From Gracilibacillus caseinilyticus (GTDB lineage: Bacteria > Bacillota > Bacilli > Bacillales > Amphibacillaceae), in NCBI RefSeq assembly GCF_022919115.1, contig NZ_CP095072.1, positions 2,356,001 to 2,420,000 of the forward strand: DNA of 64,000 bases. The letters run 5' to 3'. Positions 44,586-51,584 of this stretch are shown one piece after another. Each line of letters opens with the position of its first letter. The stretch's first letter is position 1. Position numbers and translations under genes: made by a program. The notes beneath the pieces were generated by a model. It worked only from the letters and a program-made list of their open reading frames with translations, made no database searches and was not told the DNA's origin.

Positions 44586-45733
44586 AACCGAAGATCAGGA
44601 TAGGGATGATTGGTTATCAATTTATGGGGAAAGCACATAGCCACGCGTATCGTGATTTGCCTTTTTATTTTGATAATCCGTTAGAACCAGAATTAACAGT
44701 GATTGCAGGTCGTAATGAAGAAGCAGTGAAAGAAGCTCAGCAAAAAATGGGCTGGTTAAGCTATGAGACTGACTGGCATCGTGTATTAGCGCGCGATGAT
44801 GTGGACGTGATCGATATCGTAACACCGAATCATGCGCACGCAGAAATCGCTATTGCTGCTGCTGAAGCAGGGAAGCATATTATTACGGAAAAACCGTTAG
44901 CGTTAACCGTTGAGGAATCAGAACGAATGCTGGAAGCGGTGCAAAAGAACAACGTGAAACATATGATTTGTCATAATTATCGTTTCGTTCCAGCAGTTCA
45001 AATGGCTAAGCAACTGATTGAGCAAGGTCGGATCGGTCGAATCTTTCATTTCCGGGCCAATTATCTACAGGATTTCATTATCGATCCCAACTTTCCACTG
45101 GTTTGGCGTCTGAAGAAAGAAGTATCAGGTTCCGGTGCATTAGGCGATATCGGAGCGCACAGTATTGACTTAGCTCGTTTTCTTGTAGGTGAGCTGAAGG
45201 AAGTAACCGCCATGATGGAAACATTTGTGAAAGAACGCCCCATTGGTGAAATGACAGGCGGCTTAAGTGCGAAAGGGGATACCTCTGAAATGGGGGAAGT
45301 TACTGTGGATGACGCGGTAGCGATCCTTGCCAGATTTGAAAATGGAACGTTCGGTACCTTCGAGGCGACTCGCTTTGCTGGTGGTAATCGCAACAAGAAC
45401 AAATTCGAAATTAACGGCGAAAAAGGTTCGATTCGCTGGGATATGGAGAATATGAATAATCTGGAAGTTTACTTAGCGGATGATGAAACTGGTGTGCAAG
45501 GTTTCCGGCTGATTAACTGTACCGAAGAAGTCCATCCATATGCCGGCGCCTACTGGCCAGCAGGTCATATTATTGGCTATGAACATACCTTTATTCATTT
45601 AATGGATGAATTTTTAAGAGGTATTCATGAAAACCGTCAAACTGCGCCAAACTTTGAAGACGGTGTCAAAAACCAACGAATCTTAGCTGCAGTAGAACAA
45701 TCTGCACAGGAGAAGCGTTGGGTAAGCTTATAA
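44573..45733 (+). CDS. Gfo/Idh/MocA family oxidoreductase, second copy
   Basis: Dehydrogenase of 386 residues: Rossmann motif IRIGMIGYQFMGKAHSHAY, catalytic EKPLALTVEES, CHNYRFVPAVQMAKQLI and GDIGAHSIDLARFLVGE. The family's first-glycine context (GYQFMGKAH) is the form common in members acting on larger glycosides. It begins at GTG 44573, or GTG 44576, behind AGGTAGGTGA inside the isomerase gene. It is the last gene of the operon and is followed by a terminator. Confidence 0.9.
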   Translation: MVGVKPKIRIGMIGYQFMGKAHSHAYRDLPFYFDNPLEPELTVIAGRNEEAVKEAQQKMGWLSYETDWHRVLARDDVDVIDIVTPNHAHAEIAIAAAEAGKHIITEKPLALTVEESERMLEAVQKNNVKHMICHNYRFVPAVQMAKQLIEQGRIGRIFHFRANYLQDFIIDPNFPLVWRLKKEVSGSGALGDIGAHSIDLARFLVGELKEVTAMMETFVKERPIGEMTGGLSAKGDTSEMGEVTVDDAVAILARFENGTFGTFEATRFAGGNRNKNKFEINGEKGSIRWDMENMNNLEVYLADDETGVQGFRLINCTEEVHPYAGAYWPAGHIIGYEHTFIHLMDEFLRGIHENRQTAPNFEDGVKNQRILAAVEQSAQEKRWVSL

Positions 45734-45737
45734 CGAT

Positions 45738-45778
45738 AAAAAAGTATTCCTCGGTGCTGATGGGGAATACTTTTTTTC
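45738..45778 (+). terminator. Terminator of the ThuA operon
   Basis: Stem AAAGTATTCC / GGGAATACTTT, then TTTTTCTG. Confidence 0.85.
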
Positions 45779-45855
45779 TGTATAAAAGTTAAGAAACTGT
45801 AATCAAAAAAACGTGTGGGACATAGGCGTATATTCTGCCAACCTCCTAAGCGAAT

Positions 45856-46206
45856 TTAATATTCCAATTGACGCAGGTACAAGAGAATTTCTTCATCATT
45901 GAATGTTGTTAAACTGTATTTGCGGATTTTGCTGTCAATTTCCTTTTGTTGTTTACTTCCCTTGCTAAAGCTATTAATAAGTAAATGAAAAAGTGCTTCC
46001 CATAGTGCTCCTGTGCCACGTGATCCAAAATGATAACCCATTTGTTCGTTTTTCGTCAGTGGTAGCTGCGTATTTTCTTCGAATTCTTTTTTGAAGTCTT
46101 TTTGAATGATAATATAATCTTCTTTGCTCGTTAATGCGGAAAGAAAATCTTCCGCGTTACAGGCTATGAAACATTTATCCCTCGGTTTTTGTTCCAACGA
46201 ATTCAC
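45856..46206 (-). CDS. Hypothetical cytosolic protein, 116 aa
   Basis: Soluble, mostly helical protein, without signal peptide or membrane segment. Recognisable features are only GYHFGSRGTGALWEALFHLLI and a charged C-terminus. The frame opens at GTG 46206, but GAGAGGA is only two bases before it; TTG 46197 would have a better spacing. It stands alone on the minus strand between two plus-strand operons. I do not recognise a family. Confidence 0.65.
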   Translation of the reverse strand: MNSLEQKPRDKCFIACNAEDFLSALTSKEDYIIIQKDFKKEFEENTQLPLTKNEQMGYHFGSRGTGALWEALFHLLINSFSKGSKQQKEIDSKIRKYSLTTFNDEEILLYLRQLEY

Positions 46207-46470
46207 TTCCTCTCAAGAAATGATGTGCGTTTTCCTTTTATCTCCTTCTATCAAATTATTACGAAAAAAATAAATGAGAAGTTTCAATTTTTGAATTGTT
46301 GAATGGATGGAAAGCTTGCACGGAAAAATGATACCAGTAAACTAAGGGTATCATCGCTGTTCCCTTTTGTGGAAACTGATTAAAAAACAGCCCATTTATT
46401 TTTCGTGTGTTGTATCTTCTAAATATATTAAAAATTGCTAAAATATTCTATTAATATTAATCTATTTTAC

Positions 46471-46488
46471 TCATATCTATGTTATAAT
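46471..46488 (+). promoter_or_regulatory. Extended -10 promoter of the LCP gene
   Basis: TGTTATAAT at 46480-46488 is an extended -10 element, about 32 bases before the start codon. The remainder of the 46207-46519 gap is AT-rich and shows nothing else. Confidence 0.6.
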
Positions 46489-46519
46489 GTGGAAGTGAAA
46501 GTAAGAATATAGAGATAGG

Positions 46520-47449
46520 ATGTTGAGGGTGGAGACTAGATCGAATCGAAAAAAAATCAACAAAAAATGGTGGATATGGACGCCAGTTATTATTGTCGTT
46601 GTTTTGATTGCGGTTGTGGGAGGATATGCGTTATCAATTGTTAATAATGTGGAAGAGACATTTAATACGAAAATGCATGATCCGGTGGAATCTATTGATC
46701 AGGAGAAAGTGAAACAAAAGATGAACGCATCTGAGCCGTTAAATATTTTATTGTTAGGTGTTGACGAAAGAGGAAATGATGTTGGTAGATCTGATGCATT
46801 AATGGTATTAAATTTAAAGCCTGAAACAGAGGAAATGCAATTAATCAGTATTCCCCGGGATACAAGAACATTAATTGTCGGCAGGGGCGAACAAGATAAA
46901 ATTAATCATGCCTATGCATTTGGTGGCCCCGATATGTCGATTCAGACAGTTCAGCATTTTCTTGATATAGAAATTGACTATTTTGTTCGGGTAAATATGG
47001 AAGGATTAAAAGAGTTAGTAGATGAACTGGGTACGATAACAGTTGATAATGAAATAGAATGGTCAGATGGTACTTATCAATTTACCAAAGGCCCTGTCGA
47101 AATGGATGGTGCGAAGACATTAGCTTATGTAAGAATGAGAAAGCAAGATCCAGCAGGCGATTTTGGCCGGACAGAACGACAGCGAAAAGTGATTGAGGCG
47201 ATCATTAATGATGGCGCTAATGTGGCAAATGTTACGAAGATTAACGAACTAATAAACATCATGGGTAATAACATGTCCACAAGCATTGATTTCAATGCGG
47301 TGAAGTCACTACTGGGCGGTTATACAAATACAAGAAAGAATGTAAACAGTTATCAAATGCAAGGGTCCGGAACGAAGATTGATGGAATATATTATTATAT
47401 CGTACCAGAAGAAGAAGTGTCGAAGGTACAAGCAATGATTAACAGCTAA
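46520..47449 (+). CDS. LytR-CpsA-Psr (LCP) family wall polymer ligase
   Basis: Membrane-anchored extracellular enzyme of 309 residues with one N-terminal helix at about 17-40 after a basic cytoplasmic tail, then the LCP domain. The lipid-pyrophosphate binding residues are in LNILLLGVDERG, GRSDALMVLNL, LISIPRDTRT and KINHAYAFGGP, with VRMRKQDPAGDFGRTERQR late in the domain. LCP proteins (TagTUV) transfer teichoic acid or other glycopolymers from the lipid carrier to peptidoglycan. The start at ATG 46520 has a weak ribosome site; TTG 46523 is an alternative. Confidence 0.92.
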   Translation: MLRVETRSNRKKINKKWWIWTPVIIVVVLIAVVGGYALSIVNNVEETFNTKMHDPVESIDQEKVKQKMNASEPLNILLLGVDERGNDVGRSDALMVLNLKPETEEMQLISIPRDTRTLIVGRGEQDKINHAYAFGGPDMSIQTVQHFLDIEIDYFVRVNMEGLKELVDELGTITVDNEIEWSDGTYQFTKGPVEMDGAKTLAYVRMRKQDPAGDFGRTERQRKVIEAIINDGANVANVTKINELINIMGNNMSTSIDFNAVKSLLGGYTNTRKNVNSYQMQGSGTKIDGIYYYIVPEEEVSKVQAMINS

Positions 47450-47474
47450 TACTGGTGAGTATTAGCTGTTTTAC
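47441..47474 (+). terminator. Terminator of the LCP gene
   Basis: Perfect stem AACAGCTAATACT / AGTATTAGCTGTT with loop GGTG, then TTAC. The stop codon lies in the left arm. Confidence 0.7.
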
Positions 47475-47549
47475 GTTCTAATCAAAGGAAGTATATGAGT
47501 AATTTCATGAAGGCGAATAATAGAAGTTAAGGTCGGAAAAATAGGTTCT

Positions 47550-47731
47550 TATAATATAGATTATGTCAACTAGCTAAGTGGTAATTTTGAAATGATTCAA
47601 GTGCAAGGATACCGCTCCGGCCAACCACTTCGCGTCCTGCGGGGTATATTTCCGGAGCTTTGCTACGTAGGTAAAACATGTCAAAATGACCACATTGTCA
47701 TACCGCTCCACTTTACATAATCTTTATTATA
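47550..47731. mobile_element. MITE-like interspersed element, copy B, internally deleted (182 bp)
   Basis: Ends TATAATATAGATTATGT (47550-47566) and ACATAATCTTTATTATA (47715-47731) are near-complementary and match the ends of copies A and C. The retained interior includes CCAACCACTTCGCGTCCTGC and TTCCGGAGCTTTGCTA, with the central 350 bases missing. An ACCCGG tract with a T run follows at about 47752. Confidence 0.78.
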
Positions 47732-47787
47732 ATTAGGATCGACGAGTTTAGACCCGGTTTTTTTCTGAATTTATCATCATTGTCTTT

Positions 47788-48327
47788 CTAATTCCGCACC
47801 ATGCTCAAATATCGCGCCCAGCAGGCGAGTCCTGCTCCGTGGCGGAAATACCCGTTTTCGACCAGCTTATAGAATTGACCAATTGGTACTTTTTCCAGTT
47901 CAATCTCTTCTAATTCTTCCAATTCCTGTTCCGCTACTCGTACTGAATCAGTAGCTAAAAACAAATGGATTTTTTCTGTTGTTGAGCCAGCTGATGGGTA
48001 AAAGTAATCCAATGCAATCCAATGATTAGTTTGATAACCTGTTTCCTCTAACAATTCCCTTTTTGCTGCCAATAATGAATCTTCTTCCTCCTCGATCATG
48101 CCAGCCGGAAATTCAAGTTCTATTGATTGAAGTGGATGACGGTATTGCTTCAGCATGAGGACATGATCATCTTCAGTTATCGCAAGAATACAGACACCAT
48201 CACGAAATTGAACATAAGAGAATTGCTGTGTTTCTTGATTAGCAAGCATTACTTCATCAATAGTAATTTTAAACCGATCTACCTGAGTGGTTGTGCTTTG
48301 ATTAATCTTCCAATCATTATTGGCCAA
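47788..48327 (-). CDS. Nudix hydrolase, ADP-ribose pyrophosphatase-like
   Basis: Cytosolic hydrolase of 179 residues. The Nudix box starts GMIEEEEDSLLAAKREL and continues LEETGY, matching the Gx5Ex7REUxEExGU pattern with all catalytic glutamates. LKQYRHPLQSIELEFPAG before it and FYPSAGSTTEKIHLFLA after it are typical of NudF/ADP-ribose pyrophosphatases, which hydrolyse ADP-ribose to AMP and ribose 5-phosphate. The start is TTG 48327, seven bases from GAGGGA. A membrane-protein gene lies 10 bases upstream, probably in the same transcript. Confidence 0.88.
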   Translation of the reverse strand: MANNDWKINQSTTTQVDRFKITIDEVMLANQETQQFSYVQFRDGVCILAITEDDHVLMLKQYRHPLQSIELEFPAGMIEEEEDSLLAAKRELLEETGYQTNHWIALDYFYPSAGSTTEKIHLFLATDSVRVAEQELEELEEIELEKVPIGQFYKLVENGYFRHGAGLACWARYLSMVRN

Positions 48328-48337
48328 GACAGTTCCC

Positions 48338-48829
48338 TCATTTCTTTCTTTTTGGATATTTCAGAATCATCTGAACGACAATAACATACAAAAATAGTGC
48401 ACATAAGAGAAAAGCGATCGTCGGCTCTTGTGAAATAAAGTACAACACTTGATAACTAAGCAGTGGCCATAATAATGCGAAAGCCGTCATTTTCCACAAT
48501 TGTTGATACGCTAATTTCCGTTGTAGTATCGATCGTAATAACAACGAGCCTAGTGCGAGTATCGAAATACTGGTAACTACTAAAAACATCATGAAGAATG
48601 GATAAAATACGATGATTTGAAGCAGATACTGGCTATAGGAAACTTGTGAATATCCCTGTTCATAGCCTGCTATCATGATCATGACGTTTGGTAAAAAGAC
48701 AATAAAAAATAATAAGAAAAGATAAACGAGCGTATCTCTCATGCTGATGCGATTCAGCCAGAACAACGCATCTTTTTTGGGTAAGATTGCACTTTTTCGT
48801 AATATTGATAAGATTCCCATTGTTTTCAC
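48338..48829 (-). CDS. Small polytopic membrane protein
   Basis: Membrane protein of 163 residues with about four hydrophobic helices (near 30-52, 72-98, 110-125 and 135-155) and basic ends. GTG 48829 follows AAAGG at normal spacing. A DUF1189-like character is possible but not secure. It lies 11 bases after the flavin reductase gene and 10 bases before the Nudix gene, so the three likely form one operon. Confidence 0.7.
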   Translation of the reverse strand: MKTMGILSILRKSAILPKKDALFWLNRISMRDTLVYLFLLFFIVFLPNVMIMIAGYEQGYSQVSYSQYLLQIIVFYPFFMMFLVVTSISILALGSLLLRSILQRKLAYQQLWKMTAFALLWPLLSYQVLYFISQEPTIAFLLCALFLYVIVVQMILKYPKRKK

Positions 48830-48840
48830 TCGTTACCTTT

Positions 48841-49302
48841 CTAGTCCTCTGCGATTCGCTGATAACCACTGTTATAATAGAGAATTGGTTTTCCGTCATC
48901 AACCTTAATATCATCTACTTCTGCAATAAGCAATAAATGATCACCCGCTTCGACATTGTTTACAACGCTACATGCCAATGATGTGAGCGCATTGTTGATA
49001 ACAGGGATACCATCGAGTGTCGTGAAATCATAGAAAGATTGATTAAGCTGCTTAGCAAAAATCATTGAGACGTCCTGTTGTTCCTCACGAAGTATACTCA
49101 CACCTATACGTTTGATTTTATCGGCGTTTTTATAAAAGTTAGTTTTATGATCTAAAGAAATGGTAATTAATTGCGGATCCAAGGAAACCGACATAAATGC
49201 ATTAACGGTCATACCATGTACATCATCATCAAATTCTGATGTGACAACGGTAATCCCTGTAGCAAATTTACTCATTGCTTTACGGAATTCTTGTTTTCCC
49301 AT
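48841..49302 (-). CDS. Flavin reductase-like FMN-binding protein
   Basis: Split-barrel FMN-binding protein of 153 residues. FRKAMSKFATGITVVTSEFDD, GMTVNAFMSVSLDPQLITISL and VNNVEAGDHLLLIAEVDDI are the family core (Flavin_Reduct). Such proteins use NAD(P)H to reduce free flavin for a partner monooxygenase, or act as diaphorases; no partner is adjacent. CAAGGAGG lies well before ATG 49302. It is the first gene of a probable three-gene operon with the membrane protein and Nudix hydrolase. Confidence 0.88.
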   Translation of the reverse strand: MGKQEFRKAMSKFATGITVVTSEFDDDVHGMTVNAFMSVSLDPQLITISLDHKTNFYKNADKIKRIGVSILREEQQDVSMIFAKQLNQSFYDFTTLDGIPVINNALTSLACSVVNNVEAGDHLLLIAEVDDIKVDDGKPILYYNSGYQRIAED

Positions 49303-49408
49303 CGAAATACCTCCTTGTCTGACTAGCTATCTGAGAATATGTGATGTCTTTCATATTTTAACATAGATTCTCAGTTTAGCGGCTTAGGAAGTTTGCTAAA
49401 ATAAAAAA

Positions 49409-49434
49409 AGTGAGGAGGCATCCCTCCTCACTTT
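49409..49434 (-). terminator. Terminator of the HesB-like gene
   Basis: Stem GTGAGGAGG / CCTCCTCAC, overlapping the stop codon, followed on the minus strand by a run of Ts. It can work in both directions. Confidence 0.75.
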
Positions 49435-49727
49435 TCCTCTTCGTACTCGTATTTTACTTCTTGTAAATCATCATCAAATTCAACGTGTAATTGATATCCT
49501 TTGAAATACCAGGCATCTGTATCTTCGATGAAAAAAGTGATATTATCTATTTCTGTCGTCACCAAAGGTTCTTCGATTGGTTCATTTAACGCGAATGCAA
49601 GAGAGAATCCTTCGTGTATTGGACTATAACCACCATATTTGGCTTGGAACTTAACGGTGTTGCCTTCTTTTACTTCTACTTCATCTTTAAACCACTGTAA
49701 TGCTTTTTCAGATACTTTAATGTCCAT
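49428..49727 (-). CDS. HesB/YneR-like protein without cysteines
   Basis: Small acidic protein of 99 residues with the HesB/IscA-like fold. MDIKVSEKALQWFKDEV, VKFQAKYGGYSPIHEGFSLAF and FIEDTDAWYFKGYQL follow the YneR group, which lacks the cysteines that bind Fe-S in IscA/SufA; its role is therefore unclear. I choose ATG 49727, preceded by AAAGGAGTGG, instead of the longer in-frame start at 49748. Confidence 0.85.
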   Translation of the reverse strand: MDIKVSEKALQWFKDEVEVKEGNTVKFQAKYGGYSPIHEGFSLAFALNEPIEEPLVTTEIDNITFFIEDTDAWYFKGYQLHVEFDDDLQEVKYEYEEEK

Positions 49728-49861
49728 ATTGATCCACTCCTTTGTCACTGACTCATTTTACACTCTTCCCTTTATGTAGTAGGTTTACACACAGATAAAA
49801 TATTTCCTGGGAAATTGTCGAAATAATAATAGATTGCAAACTATGTCGGGTGATTGACAGT

Positions 49862-49889
49862 TTCACATTGAAGTGATTTTTGTTATACT
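49862..49889 (+). promoter_or_regulatory. Promoter of the 186-aa hypothetical gene
   Basis: TTCACA (49862) and TATACT (49884-49889) are separated by 16 bases, with TGT before the -10 box making it an extended form. Confidence 0.6.
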
Positions 49890-49946
49890 AATGAAAGCAA
49901 AACATAAGACCGTGTAGCGGGGATGAATTTAAGGGTGGTGTGAAAG

Positions 49947-50507
49947 ATGACAGTCCAATATACAAATTTTCGTGGTGATGAGTACTTTTTACACATGAAG
50001 AAAACAAGTGAAGGTAATCTAAGTTATTACTTTAAAAAAGACGATCCGAATACTTCCGTTGACAGTATTCCTGAAGGATACGAAATATATGAACACCCAA
50101 ATGGCCGTGTCTTTCTAACGAAGAAGAAAGAACAAACCATTACTGATCAAGAAGTGAAAATTATTGAAGCAAGTATAGACAATTACAGCCCAATCAAAGA
50201 TTGTAAGCTCGATCCTAAAGGGGACAGTGTCTTTGTTTACACGTATGAAAATCCAGTACCATTCAATGAGAACCCATTAATTGTGGAGGCATTGTCTGAT
50301 CCGAAATACAAAACGTATGTCGAGCAATTATGCTTTACCATCATTGATAAAGAAACAAGAGAATTTATGGTGGAACGAAAATCCTATACAGGCGATAAGG
50401 GCCAACATTGGCTTTACTTAGAAGCTTCTACTGACTTAGAATATTTAACTGAGAAGTATATGCAACATTTAGGTCAGGACAGTTATTTTGACTTGGATTC
50501 ATTCTAA
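49947..50507 (+). CDS. Hypothetical cytosolic protein, 186 aa
   Basis: Soluble protein without signal peptide or membrane helices. The N-terminal part (TNFRGDEYFLHMKKTSEGN, then YYFKKDD and EGYEIYEHPNGRVFLTKK) resembles uncharacterised proteins common in Bacillaceae; the C-terminal half has several aromatic beta-type stretches ending in an acidic tail. No catalytic motif is visible. AAGGGTGGTG lies before ATG 49947. It is a single gene with its own promoter and a long terminator. Confidence 0.8.
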   Translation: MTVQYTNFRGDEYFLHMKKTSEGNLSYYFKKDDPNTSVDSIPEGYEIYEHPNGRVFLTKKKEQTITDQEVKIIEASIDNYSPIKDCKLDPKGDSVFVYTYENPVPFNENPLIVEALSDPKYKTYVEQLCFTIIDKETREFMVERKSYTGDKGQHWLYLEASTDLEYLTEKYMQHLGQDSYFDLDSF

Positions 50508-50542
50508 TAAAGAGATGTAGACAAAAGTATCCTGATTAAAGG

Positions 50543-50605
50543 AAAAGCCGAACATAAACACGAAATGTCCTCGGACAACATTCGCGTTATGTTCGGCTTT
50601 TTTCT
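50543..50605 (+). terminator. Long-stem terminator after the 186-aa gene
   Basis: AAAGCCGAACATAA pairs with TTATGTTCGGCTTT, and an inner CGAAATGTCC pairs with GGACAACATTCG with small bulges, giving a stem of about 25 bp, then TTTTT. Confidence 0.85.
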
Positions 50606-50691
50606 TAAGGAAAGAAATTATGTCATTACCTCGTTAATGTCGAATCACCAAAATTTGCTCTTAAGAGTGAGAAAATATAAGTGCAGGATCT

Positions 50692-51184
50692 TATAATATG
50701 GATTATGTCTAGCCTAGAGCTCATTTTGACATGTTGTTAGTAGTATTATAATGCTCCGTGCAACCACTTCGCGTCCTGCGGGAGTCTACGTGGTTGGTCT
50801 GCGCTCATGTATAGCTCCACAATTAATGCGACAGGTAGGATATGGAGCACTATCTGCTTCATTTGATGATATACAATGCCTAGCACGACTGCTTTTAGCT
50901 GTTCTATACGTTGTAGCACTTCATTTAAGCGTAAGAAATATGCGGAGACTCCTCATGCGTCAGCGCGAGCTGAAGATCCACTTTGTCTGTGCCTGTGTCT
51001 GCAAGTATCGCTTTGAAGTGAGCTTCCTCGGCACAAGGCAGCAAAGAAGTTGTTCAAGTAGTAGCCTAGCTGAAGCCGTGCCTCACAGGACGCGGAGCCT
51101 ATTTCCGGAGCTTTGCTAAGCAGATGAAATCTATCAATATTACCACAAAGTCAGACAGTTCCACTTGACATAATCCATATTATA
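50692..51184. mobile_element. MITE-like interspersed element, copy C (493 bp)
   Basis: Ends TATAATATGGATTATGT (50692-50708) and ACATAATCCATATTATA (51168-51184) are exact inverted repeats identical to those of copy A. The interior shares CAACCACTTCGCGTCCTGC, GCTGAAGATCCACTTTG and TCCGGAGCTTTGCTAAGC with copy A but has diverged centrally. The left flank (GTGAGAAA...ATAAG) and a right-hand ACCGGGCGGG...CTCGGTTTTT are also shared with copy A. No transposase. Confidence 0.8.
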
Positions 51185-51411
51185 GGTACCTATATATTTT
51201 TAAGTTCGTTTGGACCGGGCGGGTTTATGCTCGGTTTTTATTATGTTGTAAAAAGATACCGTGATATAACTATGCAAATACTTATCAAATGGACAGCTAA
51301 TAATCACTCCGGCAAGATACTGCATTTCGGTCCAAGTCCCCTTTCTCATTACAAGGAAAGCAGGTATATATGAACAAATAGCAAGAGATACTATATAAAG
51401 TATTTTTTTAT

Positions 51412-51480
51412 ATAGCGAAATGCAAAGTGGAATCATATGGCGATATAGTTAAATATGGGAATTTCCACAAATTTCGCTAT
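51412..51480 (+). promoter_or_regulatory. Long imperfect hairpin upstream of the 1991-aa surface protein gene
   Basis: TATAGCGAAAT...AGTGGAA at 51411-51432 is complementary, with small bulges, to TTCCACAAATTTCGCTAT at 51463-51480, around a 30-base loop. It is followed only by TTTTCC, so it is a weak terminator at best. It may be a regulatory fold or a repeat remnant. Confidence 0.4.
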
Positions 51481-51485
51481 TTTCC

Positions 51486-51521
51486 TTGGATAAACTTAAC
51501 ATAAGTTTACAAAAATTTTGA
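51486..51521 (+). promoter_or_regulatory. Candidate PhoP box upstream of the metallophosphoesterase protein
   Basis: TTGGAT (51486), TTAACA (51496), TTTACA (51506) and TTTTGA (51516) repeat exactly every 10 bases. B. subtilis PhoP binds direct TT(A/C/T)ACA-type hexamers separated by 3-7 bases. The two central units are good matches and the outer two are poor. It lies 60-100 bases before the start codon. Confidence 0.45.
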
Positions 51522-51584
51522 GATTGATTAATATTCATCTCCTATAGTTAATAGTGAACAAATAAAAGGAGGGAATAGTGAATA

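Noticed and set aside
50751..51119. 122-codon frame inside MITE copy C
   Set aside because: Lies wholly within the inverted-repeat-bounded element, has no ribosome site and Cys/Arg-rich composition typical of noncoding sequence.
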